A DNA stretch of 21,036 nt from an uncultured Alphaproteobacteria bacterium (GCA_913031555.1 CAJWDO010000006.1:1-21036); one strand, 5' to 3'; positions 1-7,957 are shown, counted from the first letter of the stretch. Notes: generated from the letters alone by a model not told the origin. Numbers and translations are program-made.

Positions 1-1
1 C

Positions 2-835
2 AGCCGCGATCTGGCACATACCGTCGATGTAATGGACGAGTTTGAACTTGAATATGCGGAGCTGCAATTTGTCGGCGAAAAGGAAGTCGGCGACCATAGT
101 TCTGATGAAATCCGCGAGATTGACGCGCTGCTGCGTGATCGTGGCAAGCCTGTCTCCTGCCTCAGTCGCCATGTCTTCGCCGGCATGACGGTGGCCAACA
201 AGGCGGGTGATGAACTTCACATGAAACATATGGATGCGCTGAAGCGTGTGATCGACATGGCGCATGTGGTTGGCTCGCCGCTGGTGCGGATCATGACGCC
301 GAAGAAGGAGCAGATCCTCTTTGGTCGCAATGGCGCCGAGAAATGGAATGTGGCGAATGGGGCGTGGGATGCGATGCTGCCACTGATCGCCCCGGCCATT
401 GATGTGGCGCGTGATGCCGGTGTGACTCTTGTGGTCGAGACCGGCAACGGCACCATGGTCAATTCCAACTACACCGGCCGCAAGCTGATCGATGATCTGG
501 ATGCCAAGGATGCGCTGCAGGTTCTCTGGGACCCGGCGAATAATTGCTGGTGCCATGAAACCGCCTTTCCAGACGGCTATGACGAGGTGCGGGATGGCTA
601 TCTTGGCCATGTCCACATTAAGGATGTGAAGGTCGATACGCCGCGCGCCACGCTGGAAGTGCGCCCGATGGGTGAAGGTCAGCTTGCCGATCAGTTCGCG
701 CCAATGGCCGATGCCATGCGTGATGACGGCTATGATGGTGTGATCAGCTTTGAATCCGTCTATCACCCCGGTGACGGGGATTTCGAGGCCGGCTTCAGGA
801 TCAATATCGATCGCTTCAAGGCCATCTACGCCTAG
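2..835 (+). CDS. Sugar phosphate isomerase/epimerase (TIM-barrel), 5' partial
   Basis: The reading frame is open to the left edge, and the residues before the first ATG (position 32) already look like family sequence (SRDLAHTV), so the start lies outside the window and the ATG at 32 is internal. The protein has the xylose-isomerase-like/AP-endonuclease-2 TIM-barrel pattern of sugar isomerases and epimerases. Numbering from the ATG at 32, candidate metal and catalytic residues are E136 (LVVETGN), D167 (LWDPANN), H193/H195 with K197 (GHVHIKD) and E241 (FESVYHP). In this family two Glu, an Asp and a His usually bind a divalent metal. The gene converges on dgoA with about 50 bases between the stops. 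Its place beside sugar-acid genes suggests it interconverts a sugar or keto-sugar in the same pathway. The substrate cannot be told from sequence, and a non-isomerase member of the fold remains possible. Confidence 0.85.
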   Translation, partial: SRDLAHTVDVMDEFELEYAELQFVGEKEVGDHSSDEIREIDALLRDRGKPVSCLSRHVFAGMTVANKAGDELHMKHMDALKRVIDMAHVVGSPLVRIMTPKKEQILFGRNGAEKWNVANGAWDAMLPLIAPAIDVARDAGVTLVVETGNGTMVNSNYTGRKLIDDLDAKDALQVLWDPANNCWCHETAFPDGYDEVRDGYLGHVHIKDVKVDTPRATLEVRPMGEGQLADQFAPMADAMRDDGYDGVISFESVYHPGDGDFEAGFRINIDRFKAIYA

Positions 836-886
836 CTTGTCAGGCCCCGGGATATCCGGCGGAAAGGGGAAGGACGTTCGAAGCGG

Positions 887-1528
887 CTAGCTTCTACCAT
901 AGACGCGGCGCATCTCCGTCATGCAGGTGGCCGCCGCGTCCTTGACCTGTGCGGCATCCTTGCCTGGTTTGAACAGGCTGCTTCCGAGCCCGAAACCATA
1001 GATGCCAGCGGCGGCATAGGACGCGAAATCATCCGCGCCGACGCCGCCAACGGCGTAGATCCTGATGCCGTCGGGAAACACCGCCCGCATGGCGGCGATC
1101 CCCGCCGGGCCGAGAAGGCTTGCCGGAAAGATTTTCAGATCGCGTGCGCCGGCGTCAATGGCGGCAAGCGCCTCGGTCGGCGTCATCACCCCCGGCATCA
1201 TGGTCATTCCCAGATGCAGCGCCCGGGTGATCACCGCCCGGTCCATGTTCGGGGCCACGATCAGATTGCCGCCATTGTCATGAACCCTGTCGACATCATC
1301 GGGATGAAGCACGGTACCGGCACCGATCAGGCGTGCCGGGCCGCCATGCCGGGCGACGACGCTGGCGGCAAGCTTGATCGAAACCAGCGGTGTCGGCGAA
1401 TTGAGGGGGATCTCGATGGCATCGAAGCCGGTCTCGATCAATCCTTCCACAACGGCCTCTATTTCCTCAGCGGTGATCCCGCGCAGAATGGCGACAAGTC
1501 GTCTGTCGCGGTCGCGTTCTATCATCAT
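887..1528 (-). CDS. dgoA: 2-dehydro-3-deoxy-6-phosphogalactonate (KDPGal) aldolase
   Basis: This class I aldolase cleaves 2-keto-3-deoxy-6-phosphogalactonate to pyruvate and glyceraldehyde 3-phosphate, the last step of the De Ley-Doudoroff galactonate route. The 213-residue product, close to the usual length of about 205, follows the E. coli DgoA pattern throughout: LVAILRGIT, AIEIPLNSP with E39, IGAGTVL, and LKIFPAS carrying the Schiff-base lysine K132. The ATG at 1528 was chosen because a GGAGG lies six bases upstream inside the end of dgoK, and residues before it do not resemble the family. A second ATG follows at once at 1525. The dgoK stop and this start are one base apart, so the two are almost certainly translationally coupled. 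It is the last gene of the five-gene minus-strand operon. The related KDPG aldolase (Eda) is the main alternative, but the dgoK partner favours DgoA. Confidence 0.92.
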   Translation of the reverse strand: MMIERDRDRRLVAILRGITAEEIEAVVEGLIETGFDAIEIPLNSPTPLVSIKLAASVVARHGGPARLIGAGTVLHPDDVDRVHDNGGNLIVAPNMDRAVITRALHLGMTMMPGVMTPTEALAAIDAGARDLKIFPASLLGPAGIAAMRAVFPDGIRIYAVGGVGADDFASYAAAGIYGFGLGSSLFKPGKDAAQVKDAAATCMTEMRRVYGRS

Positions 1529-1529
1529 G

Positions 1530-2474
1530 TCAAGCCTCCGTGGGTCGTTGGGGAATGCGTTCCGGCCAGAGCCGCGTGGCAAGATCGAACAGCCCTGTTC
1601 GCACCGCAAGATCGGCGTCAATGATGTCAAAATCAATCTCAAGACTGGTCAGCGCCTCTTCATAACGCGCCGCCATCCCGCCTGTCGCCGCTAGATGAAT
1701 TCTGCCACCATCCACCTTGAGACAGCTGGCGATCTCACCGCCGATCATCAGGCCTGACAGCCGTGCGGCCCCGTGTGGCGCTACATCCGCGAACAATAGC
1801 GGGCCGGCGCGAAGCCCGAACAGCGCGGCAAGCGCTCTGGCCGGCGTGGCATGTGCCTCGCGCACGGCGGCGATGAAATCATCGTCAGACCAGTCCTCGG
1901 CTGTAACCGTGTGGCGCAGGATCGACTGACTGCCGAGAAGGGTGAACATTTCACCCGTCATCATGGTGCGAAATCCGGCCAGCCTGCCGTCCTTGATCTG
2001 GGCCCATTTCGAATGTGTGCCTGGAAGACAGACGGTTCCATTCCGCAACCCCCCGCCGATCATTTTGTTGCAGGTCAACCCATGCAGGATTGTCTCTTCG
2101 CCGCGCATCACGTCCGGATTGGCACTGTCGCGCTGCGCGATACCGGGAATAATCCTGATATCGCGTGTCTGCCCGGCAATTCTGATCGCACCATCCGCCA
2201 GCGCGGTGAAATCGGTGGGAACGTCAAGATATGGCGCTTCCTGCCATCCCTGCGCCGCGCCGGCCATGCCGCAGATCAGCACCGGCGTGTCATGCGGCAC
2301 CCCCATCGCCGACAGATGATGTTCCAGTTCAGGTCCGTAATCGTCGCGTGACAGGTTGCCCATGCCGCGGTCTGACCGGCGCTCATCCAGCAGGTTTTCA
2401 TCCCTGTCCAACGCCCAGATGCGCACTGTACTGGTGCCCCAGTCGGCAAGCACGATGTCGGCTGTGGCATCCAT
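1530..2474 (-). CDS. dgoK: 2-dehydro-3-deoxygalactonokinase
   Basis: DgoK phosphorylates 2-keto-3-deoxygalactonate at C6 using ATP, supplying the DgoA substrate. The 314-residue protein opens with the ASKHA-type phosphate loop ADWGTSTVRIW (residues 10-20). It continues with family landmarks such as MGNL, CGMAGAAQGW, PGTHSKWA, MTGEMF and a glycine-rich stretch near LMIGGEIAS. It is slightly longer than the E. coli enzyme (about 290 residues). The ATG at 2474 lies 14 bases after the stop of the FAH-fold gene. I see no strong Shine-Dalgarno before it, so it may depend on coupling to the upstream cistron. A perfect GC-rich palindrome (2492-2505) sits at the end of that upstream gene. Kinases of this fold act on several 2-keto-3-deoxy acids, so the galacto specificity is inferred from the dgoA pairing. 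Confidence 0.93.
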   Translation of the reverse strand: MDATADIVLADWGTSTVRIWALDRDENLLDERRSDRGMGNLSRDDYGPELEHHLSAMGVPHDTPVLICGMAGAAQGWQEAPYLDVPTDFTALADGAIRIAGQTRDIRIIPGIAQRDSANPDVMRGEETILHGLTCNKMIGGGLRNGTVCLPGTHSKWAQIKDGRLAGFRTMMTGEMFTLLGSQSILRHTVTAEDWSDDDFIAAVREAHATPARALAALFGLRAGPLLFADVAPHGAARLSGLMIGGEIASCLKVDGGRIHLAATGGMAARYEEALTSLEIDFDIIDADLAVRTGLFDLATRLWPERIPQRPTEA

Positions 2475-2488
2475 TGTCGCAGCCGACG

Positions 2489-3340
2489 TCAGGCGGGATC
2501 CCGCCCAACCTCCTGACGCTGCCGGCCAAGCCCGTCAATGGTCAGTTCCATCACGTCGCCTTCCTGAAGGAAGACAGGTTCGGGCTTGATTCCCATGCCG
2601 ACGCCGGGCGGTGTACCGGTGGAAATGACGTCACCGGGATGGAGCGTCATCAATTCCGACAGATGCGAGATGCATTCGGCGACGGTGAAGATCATCGTCG
2701 AGGTGTTGCCTGTCTGCCGGCGGACTCCATTGACGTCGAGCGCCATTGCCAGATTCTGTGGGTCAGGCACCTCGTCGGCGGTGACAATCCAGGGGCCAAT
2801 CGGCCCGAAAGTGTCGCAGGATTTGCCCTTTGTCCACTGGCCGGTGAGTTTGCTCTGGAAATGCCGTTCGGACACATCGTTCGAGATGAAATAGCCGGCG
2901 ACATGATCCAGCGCCTTGTCGACCGAGACATATTTACAGGCGGTGCCGATGACCACGCCAAGCTCGATCTCCCAGTCGCTATGCTGCGATTGACGCGGCA
3001 TCATCACCTGATCATTCGGCCCGACAACGGCCGAGGTGGCCTTCATGAACAGGATCGGATGTTCGGGGATATCCGCACCGGTTTCCGCCGCATGGTCTGA
3101 ATAGTTCAATCCGATGCACAGGAATTTGCCAATTCCGCCAACGCAGGGACCGATCCTGACGGCGTCGTCAACCGCTGGCAGCGCCGCCGGGTCGAGGCCG
3201 CGCAGCCTGTCCAGCGTGGCGTTGTCGAGGGTGGTGCCGGTGATGTCGCCGACATGGGCCGACAAATCGCGGATCGTGCCGTCTGTATCAACAAGGCCGG
3301 GCTTTTCCTGGCCGGCGTCACCATAACGAATCAGTTTCAT
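2489..3340 (-). CDS. Fumarylacetoacetate-hydrolase-fold enzyme, probable 2,4-diketo-3-deoxy-sugar-acid hydrolase
   Basis: The 283-residue protein has the short N-terminal domain and FAH catalytic core seen in 2,4-diketo-3-deoxy-L-fuconate/rhamnonate hydrolases and in proteins often labelled ureidoglycolate lyase. The core begins near residue 70 (GKFLCIGLNYSDHAAE). Metal ligands are visible as E124 and E126 (WEIELGVVIG) and D155 (FISNDVSER). Other family motifs are QWTKGKSCDTFGPIGPW and STGTPPGVGMG. In the known pathway for L-rhamnose or L-fucose, a C4 dehydrogenase makes a 2,4-diketo acid and this hydrolase splits it to pyruvate and a 2-hydroxy acid such as lactate. The SDR in the same operon would supply that dehydrogenase. 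The ATG at 3340 is preceded by GGAG with seven bases of spacing. Alternatives are ureidoglycolate lyase (unlikely without purine genes) and other FAH-fold decarboxylases or dehydratases. Confidence 0.85.
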   Translation of the reverse strand: MKLIRYGDAGQEKPGLVDTDGTIRDLSAHVGDITGTTLDNATLDRLRGLDPAALPAVDDAVRIGPCVGGIGKFLCIGLNYSDHAAETGADIPEHPILFMKATSAVVGPNDQVMMPRQSQHSDWEIELGVVIGTACKYVSVDKALDHVAGYFISNDVSERHFQSKLTGQWTKGKSCDTFGPIGPWIVTADEVPDPQNLAMALDVNGVRRQTGNTSTMIFTVAECISHLSELMTLHPGDVISTGTPPGVGMGIKPEPVFLQEGDVMELTIDGLGRQRQEVGRDPA

Positions 3341-3388
3341 AGAATATCTCCAGTTGCGTTCATATGCACGTGCAGGTGCCGGAAAGTG

Positions 3389-5200
3389 TCAGTGGTTGTC
3401 GCGCGGCACGCCGCGCGTGCGAACAATGGATTTGTAGTCGGTTGCGCCGTCCAGCACCATCCCCTCGGCAAAGGGACGTACCCTTTCGCGGAAGATCTGC
3501 TGCCATGGTGACTGGCTTTCAGGACTTGGAAAACCGCCATCATCGGCAAGCGTGGTGGCGCGTGAGGTCAGTTCATCCTCGGGCACCAGCATGTTCGCAG
3601 TGCAGTTGTTCAGATCGACACGTACCCGGTCGCCGGTCCTGATCAGGGCCAGCCCGCCGCCATCGGCTGCCTCCGGCGAAGCGTTCAGGATCGATGGTGA
3701 TCCAGAGGTGCCGGACTGCCGTCCGTCGCCGATGCAGGGCAGTTCATCGATGCCCTGTTTGATCAGGTACGCCGGTGGGCGCATATTGACCACCTCGGCG
3801 CCGCCGGGATAGCCGATTGGCCCGGCGCCGCGCATCACCAGGATCGCTGTGCCATCCATGCCAAGCGTCTCATCATCGATCCGCTCATGGAAATCGATTG
3901 GCCCGTCAAAGACATAGGCCGTGCCTTCAAAGGCGTTTGGGTCCTGCGGGTTTGACAGGAAACGTTTGGCGAAGGATGGGCTGATGACGCTTGTCTTCAT
4001 GATCGCGCTGTCGAACAGATTGCCGCGAAGATTGATGAAGCCGGCTTCCGGTTTCATTGGGCTGTCGACCGGCCAGATCACGTCTGGATTGGCGATGGTC
4101 ACGTCGCGGCAATTATCGCCGATGGCCTGACCGTTCGCGGTAATCGCCTGCGGGTGCGGCAGCAGATCATGGCGCATCAGCTCGCCGATCACCGCCGGCA
4201 CGCCGCCGGCCCGGTGATAGTCCTCGCCAAGATATTCGCCCGCGGGCTGCAGATTGACCAGCAGCGGCACCTTGTGGCCATGCGCCTGCCAGTCATCATT
4301 TGTCAGCTCGATCCCCAGATGCCGGGCCACTGCGTTCAGATGGATCGGCGCGTTGGTCGACCCGCCAATGGCCGAATTCAGCACGATGGCGTTTTCAAAG
4401 GCGGCGCGGGTCATGATGTCCGTTGGTTTCAGATCATCCCACACCATGTCGACGATGCGATTGCCGGTGTAATAGGCGATCTGTCCACGCTCGCGATAAG
4501 GGGCCGGGATCGCCGCGGAGCCCGGCAGCTGCATGCCAAGACCCTCGGCAAGGGAATTCATCGTTGTCGCTGTTCCCATGGTGTTGCAATAGCCGGTGGA
4601 AGGGGTGGAGGAGGTGACAAGGTCCAGAAAGCCGTCATCATCGATCTCGCCGGCGGCGATCATCTGACGTGCCTTCCAGATGATTGTGCCCGACCCTGTC
4701 CGCTCGCCATCATGCCAGCCATTCAGCATCGGCCCGACGGACAGCGCGATGGCCGGGATATCGACCGTCGCCGCCGCCATCAGCAGCGCCGGCGTGGTCT
4801 TGTCGCAGCCGATCATCAGCACCACGCCGTCAATCGGATAGCCATAAAGGGTTTCAACAAGACTGAGATAGGCAAGGTTCCGGTCAAGCATCGCGGTTGG
4901 CCGTTTGCCGGTTTCCTGAATCGGATGCACCGGAACTTCCATTGGCAGGCCGCCGGCTGCGATGATGCCGTCACGAACGCGTTTCGCGAGTTCCAGATGA
5001 TGCCGGTTGCAAGGCGAGAGGTCGGACCCGGTCTGGGCGATGGCAATGATTGGGCGACCGTCGCGAAGTTCCTCGCGGGTCAGGCCGTAATTCAGATAGC
5101 GCTCGGTATAGAGCGCCGTCATTTCAGCATCATCCGGATTGTTGAACCATTGGCGTGAGCGAAGCTCAGCCGGTTTGATCTTTCGGTCTGTCATGCCCAT
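3389..5200 (-). CDS. IlvD/Edd-family sugar-acid dehydratase (XylD-like)
   Basis: This 603-residue protein belongs to the IlvD/Edd iron-sulfur dehydratases and tracks Caulobacter D-xylonate dehydratase along its length, including RSRQWFNNPD near the start, the AAIPAPYRERGQ segment and GDGRQSGTSGSPSILNASPE near the end. The presumed cluster cysteines are C64 (SDLSPCNRHH), C132 (IGCDKTTPA) and C205 (GYCNTMGTAT), with the Mg-coordinating lysine K134. These enzymes remove water from C2-C3 of an aldonate to give a 2-keto-3-deoxy acid. Substrates in this subgroup include xylonate, arabinonate, galactonate and fuconate, and I cannot choose among them. The frame stays open upstream to 5506 inside the SDR gene, but family similarity starts at 5200/5194. 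An AGGAAGAGGAA ribosome site lies there, and the alternative ATG at 5194 is equally plausible. It sits 49 bases after the SDR stop and 48 bases before the FAH start. Confidence 0.93.
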   Translation of the reverse strand: MGMTDRKIKPAELRSRQWFNNPDDAEMTALYTERYLNYGLTREELRDGRPIIAIAQTGSDLSPCNRHHLELAKRVRDGIIAAGGLPMEVPVHPIQETGKRPTAMLDRNLAYLSLVETLYGYPIDGVVLMIGCDKTTPALLMAAATVDIPAIALSVGPMLNGWHDGERTGSGTIIWKARQMIAAGEIDDDGFLDLVTSSTPSTGYCNTMGTATTMNSLAEGLGMQLPGSAAIPAPYRERGQIAYYTGNRIVDMVWDDLKPTDIMTRAAFENAIVLNSAIGGSTNAPIHLNAVARHLGIELTNDDWQAHGHKVPLLVNLQPAGEYLGEDYHRAGGVPAVIGELMRHDLLPHPQAITANGQAIGDNCRDVTIANPDVIWPVDSPMKPEAGFINLRGNLFDSAIMKTSVISPSFAKRFLSNPQDPNAFEGTAYVFDGPIDFHERIDDETLGMDGTAILVMRGAGPIGYPGGAEVVNMRPPAYLIKQGIDELPCIGDGRQSGTSGSPSILNASPEAADGGGLALIRTGDRVRVDLNNCTANMLVPEDELTSRATTLADDGGFPSPESQSPWQQIFRERVRPFAEGMVLDGATDYKSIVRTRGVPRDNH

Positions 5201-5249
5201 TTCCTCTTCCTGAAGGCCCTTTGGTCTGCCGCCCCCGGCCATTATGATA

Positions 5250-5993
5250 TCAGGTGGTCCAGCCACCATCGATGTTGATTGCCTGGCCGGTGACAAAGCC
5301 GCTTTCATCTGAGGCCAAATAGACCGCCAGCGCGGCGATTTCGGTGGCCTTGCCAAAGCGCCCCATTGGCTGGCGCGCGATGAAGGCCTCCCGCGCCTTG
5401 TCATAATCACCTGTGTTGCCGAGCCTGTCTTCCAGCGACGGACTCTCCACCGTTCCGGGGCAGATGGCGTTGCAGCGAAGGCCGCTGGTGACAAAGTCGC
5501 TGGCAATCGATTTTGTCAGTCCGATCACCGCTGCCTTGCTGGCGCCATAGACAAACCGGTTCGGCGCGCCGATGACCGATGAGGCGACAGAGGACATATT
5601 GACGATCGACCCGCCGCCGCGCTCGATCATACCCGGAATGGCCGCGCGAGACGTCCAGTACATCGACCTCACATTCAGCTCGAACCCGAAATTCCATTCC
5701 GCGTCGGTGGCGTCGAGGATGGTGCCATGATGCACAAACCCGGCGCAGTTGAACAGAATGTCGGGCGCGGCGCAGGCGACACCTTCGACAATCGACGCCT
5801 CGTCCATGACATCCAGCGTGAAGGTTGTAACGCCGTCGGTCGCATCAAGCTCGGCCAGTGTTTCGGCGTTGACGTCGGTGGCGAACACCTCCGCGCCCTC
5901 GGCCGCCATTGCCAGCGCCGTGGCGCGGCCAATTCCCTGGCCGGCCGCGGTGACCAGCGCCGCCTTGCCGGCTAGTCTGCCCTGTTTTGTCAT
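5250..5993 (-). CDS. BDH2-like short-chain dehydrogenase, probable 2-keto-3-deoxy-sugar-acid 4-dehydrogenase
   Basis: First gene of the minus-strand operon, 247 residues. It has a Rossmann motif TAAGQGIG (15-22), an acidic D40 at the end of the second strand (favouring NAD over NADP), NCAG (82-85), and the catalytic S135, Y149 and K153. The sequence around VYGASKAAVIGLTKS and GTVESPSLEDR closely follows the subfamily that includes human BDH2 and bacterial 2-keto-3-deoxy-L-fuconate dehydrogenases. It ends in IDGGWTT. The frame is open to 6104, but the start is placed at 5993 because MTKQGRLAGKAALVTAA begins the fold and GGGGA lies six bases upstream. Expected role: NAD-dependent oxidation of C4 of the 2-keto-3-deoxy acid made by the dehydratase, giving the 2,4-diketo acid for the FAH-fold enzyme. 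A generic 3-hydroxyacyl or sugar dehydrogenase role is the alternative. Confidence 0.9.
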   Translation of the reverse strand: MTKQGRLAGKAALVTAAGQGIGRATALAMAAEGAEVFATDVNAETLAELDATDGVTTFTLDVMDEASIVEGVACAAPDILFNCAGFVHHGTILDATDAEWNFGFELNVRSMYWTSRAAIPGMIERGGGSIVNMSSVASSVIGAPNRFVYGASKAAVIGLTKSIASDFVTSGLRCNAICPGTVESPSLEDRLGNTGDYDKAREAFIARQPMGRFGKATEIAALAVYLASDESGFVTGQAINIDGGWTT

Positions 5994-6064
5994 GATATCC
6001 CCAGTCCTGTTGACTTGTATCGGTTGCTCTGTCCCATAGGCCGGAATTGTCTGTTGGACGCACA

Positions 6065-6086
6065 CGTCCTTTGGCCGTCCTTCGGC
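6065..6086. repeat. 11-base tandem repeat in the SDR operon leader
   Basis: CGTCCTTTGGC (6065-6075) is followed directly by CGTCCTTCGGC (6076-6086), ten of eleven bases identical. An 11-base period is close to one helical turn, so both copies would face the same side of the DNA. The pair lies 70-95 bases upstream of the SDR start, near where its promoter should be. It may be a regulator site; chance duplication is possible. Confidence 0.4.
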
Positions 6087-6168
6087 GTTGAATATACATA
6101 GCACAAAGGCGTTGGGTGCAATCAGGTTTTGGCCACGTCAGATGTGCCCTTTCAAGAGTGGCCTTGCT

Positions 6169-6194
6169 GGCCGATCTCTTGGGCCGATCTCCTG
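6169..6194. repeat. 13-base tandem repeat just upstream of the uxaA promoter
   Basis: GGCCGATCTCTTG (6169-6181) is followed directly by GGCCGATCTCCTG (6182-6194), twelve of thirteen bases identical. The pair ends eleven bases before the TTGACA of the + strand promoter, a usual place for an activator or repressor site. No protein partner is identifiable from this window. Confidence 0.45.
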
Positions 6195-6205
6195 GGGTTT
6201 ACGCC

Positions 6206-6235
6206 TTGACAAGCCATCGCTGCCATTACTTTACT
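6206..6235 (+). promoter_or_regulatory. Sigma-70-type promoter for the uxaA-type gene
   Basis: A perfect -35 TTGACA (6206-6211) is followed, 18 bases on, by TTTACT (6230-6235; four of six matches to TATAAT). A start near 6242 would give a leader of about 135 bases before the ATG at 6377. The inverted repeat at 6318-6335 would lie inside that leader. The -35 is strong; the -10 is modest. Confidence 0.5.
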
Positions 6236-6376
6236 TTGATGTGGGATTGTTGGCGCGCCGCGATCCATCGCCTGCGATTCCGGGTGACCTGACGCTGACT
6301 TGTGACCCGAAGACAGGATCGCCTCTTTCGGCGATACCACGCCAATTGCATCAATATAGATGAGAGCTGCCAAGAC

Positions 6377-7888
6377 ATGTCCCAGACCATCCGCCTCGAT
6401 CCAGCCGACAATGTCATTACCGCCACCCGGACCATTGAGGCTGGAACGCCGGTCGGGGATGTGCTGACGCAGGCCATTATCCCGCGCAATCACAAGATGG
6501 CGTCGCGGGCGATTGCTGCCGGCGAGGCGGTTCGCAAATATGCGCAGGTGATCGGTTATGCCAGCGAGGACATTCCGGCTGGTGCGCATGTTCATGTTCA
6601 GAATGTCGAATTCCGCGCCACCGAGGCGAATTATGAATTCTCCACCGACCTGCGCCCGGTCTTGCCGGTTGAGGCAGCGGCGCAGGACAGTTTCATGGGC
6701 TTTCGCCGCGCGGATGGCCGCGTTGGCACGCGCAACTATATCGGCATTCTGACATCGGTGAATTGTTCGGCTACGGCGGCCCGCATGATCGCTTCGGCTT
6801 TCGGACCCGAGGAGATGGCCAATTACCCCAATGTTGACGGTGTGGTGGCGTTTGTTCATGGCACCGGCTGCGGCATGGCCGGGTCCGGCGAGGGGTTCGA
6901 GGCGCTGCAGCGGGTGATGTGGGGCTATGCGAGGAACCCGAATCATGGCGGTGTGGTAATGGTCGGGCTTGGCTGTGAGATGAACCAGATCGACTGGCTT
7001 CTCGAGGCCTATGGCCTGAAGCAGGGCCCCCTTTTCAAAGCGATGAACATTCAGGATTCGCTGGGGCTTGCAAAGACGGTCGAGGCTGGAATCGCGATGG
7101 TGCGCGAGATGCTGCCGGAGGTGAACAGGGCGACACGCACACCATGTCCGGCGTCGGAGTTGATGGTGGCGCTGCAATGTGGCGGGTCGGATGCGCTGTC
7201 GGGCGTGACCGCCAACCCGGCGCTTGGCTATGCCTGCGATCTGCTGGTCGCGCAGGGCGGTACCGGGGTGCTTGCCGAAACCCCTGAAATCTATGGCGCC
7301 GAACATCTGTTGACACGCCGCGCTGTTGATGATGCCACCGGCCGCCGGCTTGTCGATCTGATTGAGTGGTGGAAGGACTACACCGAGCGCAATCGTGGCT
7401 CGATGGACAACAATCCCAGCCCCGGCAACAAGAAGGGCGGGCTGACAACCATTCTGGAAAAATCCCTTGGCGCGGCGGCGAAGGGTGGCACCTCGCCACT
7501 GGCCGGGGTCTATAAATATGCCGAACCGGTGACCGCGCGCGGCTTCACCTTCATGGATTCGCCCGGCTATGACCCGGCGTCGGTGACCGGGCAGATCGCC
7601 AGCGGATGTAATCTGGTGACCTTTACCACCGGCCGTGGATCGGCTTTCGGGTCAAAGCCTTCCCCCTGCATCAAGATTGCGACCAACAGCGAGATGTATG
7701 ACAGGCTGATTGCCGATATGGATATCAATGCCGGTGCGATTCTGACAGAGGGCCGTTCGCTTGAGGAGATGGGATGCGAAATTTACAATATGCTGCTGGA
7801 AGTTGCGTCCGGCGCCCGCTCAAAGTCCGAGGCACAGGGGCTTGGTGATTATGAATTCGTACCCTGGCAGATTGGTGCCACAATGTAG
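6377..7888 (+). CDS. uxaA: Altronate dehydratase family enzyme (full-length, SAF domain plus catalytic domain)
   Basis: This 503-residue member of the altronate/galactarate dehydratase family has both parts fused in one chain. An N-terminal SAF domain spans about residues 10-80 (IPRNHKMASRAIAAGEAV, QVIGYASEDI, HVHVQN). The large iron-dependent domain starts near residue 105 and contains GTRNYIGILTSVNC, HGTGCGM, GLGCEMNQ, CGGSDALSGVTANP, NPSPGNKKGGLTT and FTTGRGSAFGSKPSP. UxaA converts D-altronate to 2-keto-3-deoxygluconate. Relatives act on galactarate or other aldonates, so the substrate here is uncertain. The frame opens at 6302, but homology begins at MSQTIRLDPADNV, and the ATG at 6377 has a modest AGAG upstream. 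It heads a + strand unit with the 2-hydroxyacid dehydrogenase, 69 bases later, divergent from the SDR operon. The product would feed the same 2-keto-3-deoxy-acid pool. Confidence 0.88.
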   Translation: MSQTIRLDPADNVITATRTIEAGTPVGDVLTQAIIPRNHKMASRAIAAGEAVRKYAQVIGYASEDIPAGAHVHVQNVEFRATEANYEFSTDLRPVLPVEAAAQDSFMGFRRADGRVGTRNYIGILTSVNCSATAARMIASAFGPEEMANYPNVDGVVAFVHGTGCGMAGSGEGFEALQRVMWGYARNPNHGGVVMVGLGCEMNQIDWLLEAYGLKQGPLFKAMNIQDSLGLAKTVEAGIAMVREMLPEVNRATRTPCPASELMVALQCGGSDALSGVTANPALGYACDLLVAQGGTGVLAETPEIYGAEHLLTRRAVDDATGRRLVDLIEWWKDYTERNRGSMDNNPSPGNKKGGLTTILEKSLGAAAKGGTSPLAGVYKYAEPVTARGFTFMDSPGYDPASVTGQIASGCNLVTFTTGRGSAFGSKPSPCIKIATNSEMYDRLIADMDINAGAILTEGRSLEEMGCEIYNMLLEVASGARSKSEAQGLGDYEFVPWQIGATM

Positions 7889-7957
7889 TCAGGTGCCATA
7901 TTCCGGTGTGCGGAAATCGTCTGGCACCATTGAAGCTACGTGAATTGGAATGACGAC

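Larger units (their letters stand above)
5994..6376. promoter_or_regulatory. Divergent intergenic control region between the SDR operon and uxaA-type gene
   Basis: These 383 bases carry no convincing gene and must hold the promoters for both sugar-acid transcription units. Visible elements are an 11-base tandem repeat (6065-6086), a 13-base tandem repeat (6169-6194), a good + strand promoter (6206-6235), and an inverted repeat ATCGCC-6-GGCGAT (6318-6335) in the uxaA leader. On the minus strand a TATATT-like -10 lies at about 6089-6094 with only a poor -35 candidate. No regulator gene is present in the window, so the factor binding here is unknown. Two GTG/ATG-led extensions into this region (from 6302 and from 6104) look like noncoding readthrough rather than protein. 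Confidence 0.55.

Noticed and set aside
2489..3340. Ureidoglycolate lyase as the identity of the FAH-fold gene
   Set aside because: No allantoin or purine catabolic gene is nearby, and the SDR partner points to the diketo-acid hydrolase role.
4154..5158. A 334-codon + strand frame opposite the IlvD/Edd dehydratase
   Set aside because: The opposite strand is a clear full-length enzyme with conserved cysteines; this frame has no recognisable domain.
5201..5506. A 102-residue N-terminal extension of the dehydratase
   Set aside because: It runs out of frame through the SDR gene and is unlike any IlvD/Edd sequence; family similarity and a ribosome site begin at 5200.
6152..7306. A 384-codon minus-strand frame opposite the uxaA-type gene
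   Set aside because: The + strand has complete family motifs here; the antisense frame is compositionally strange and without homology.
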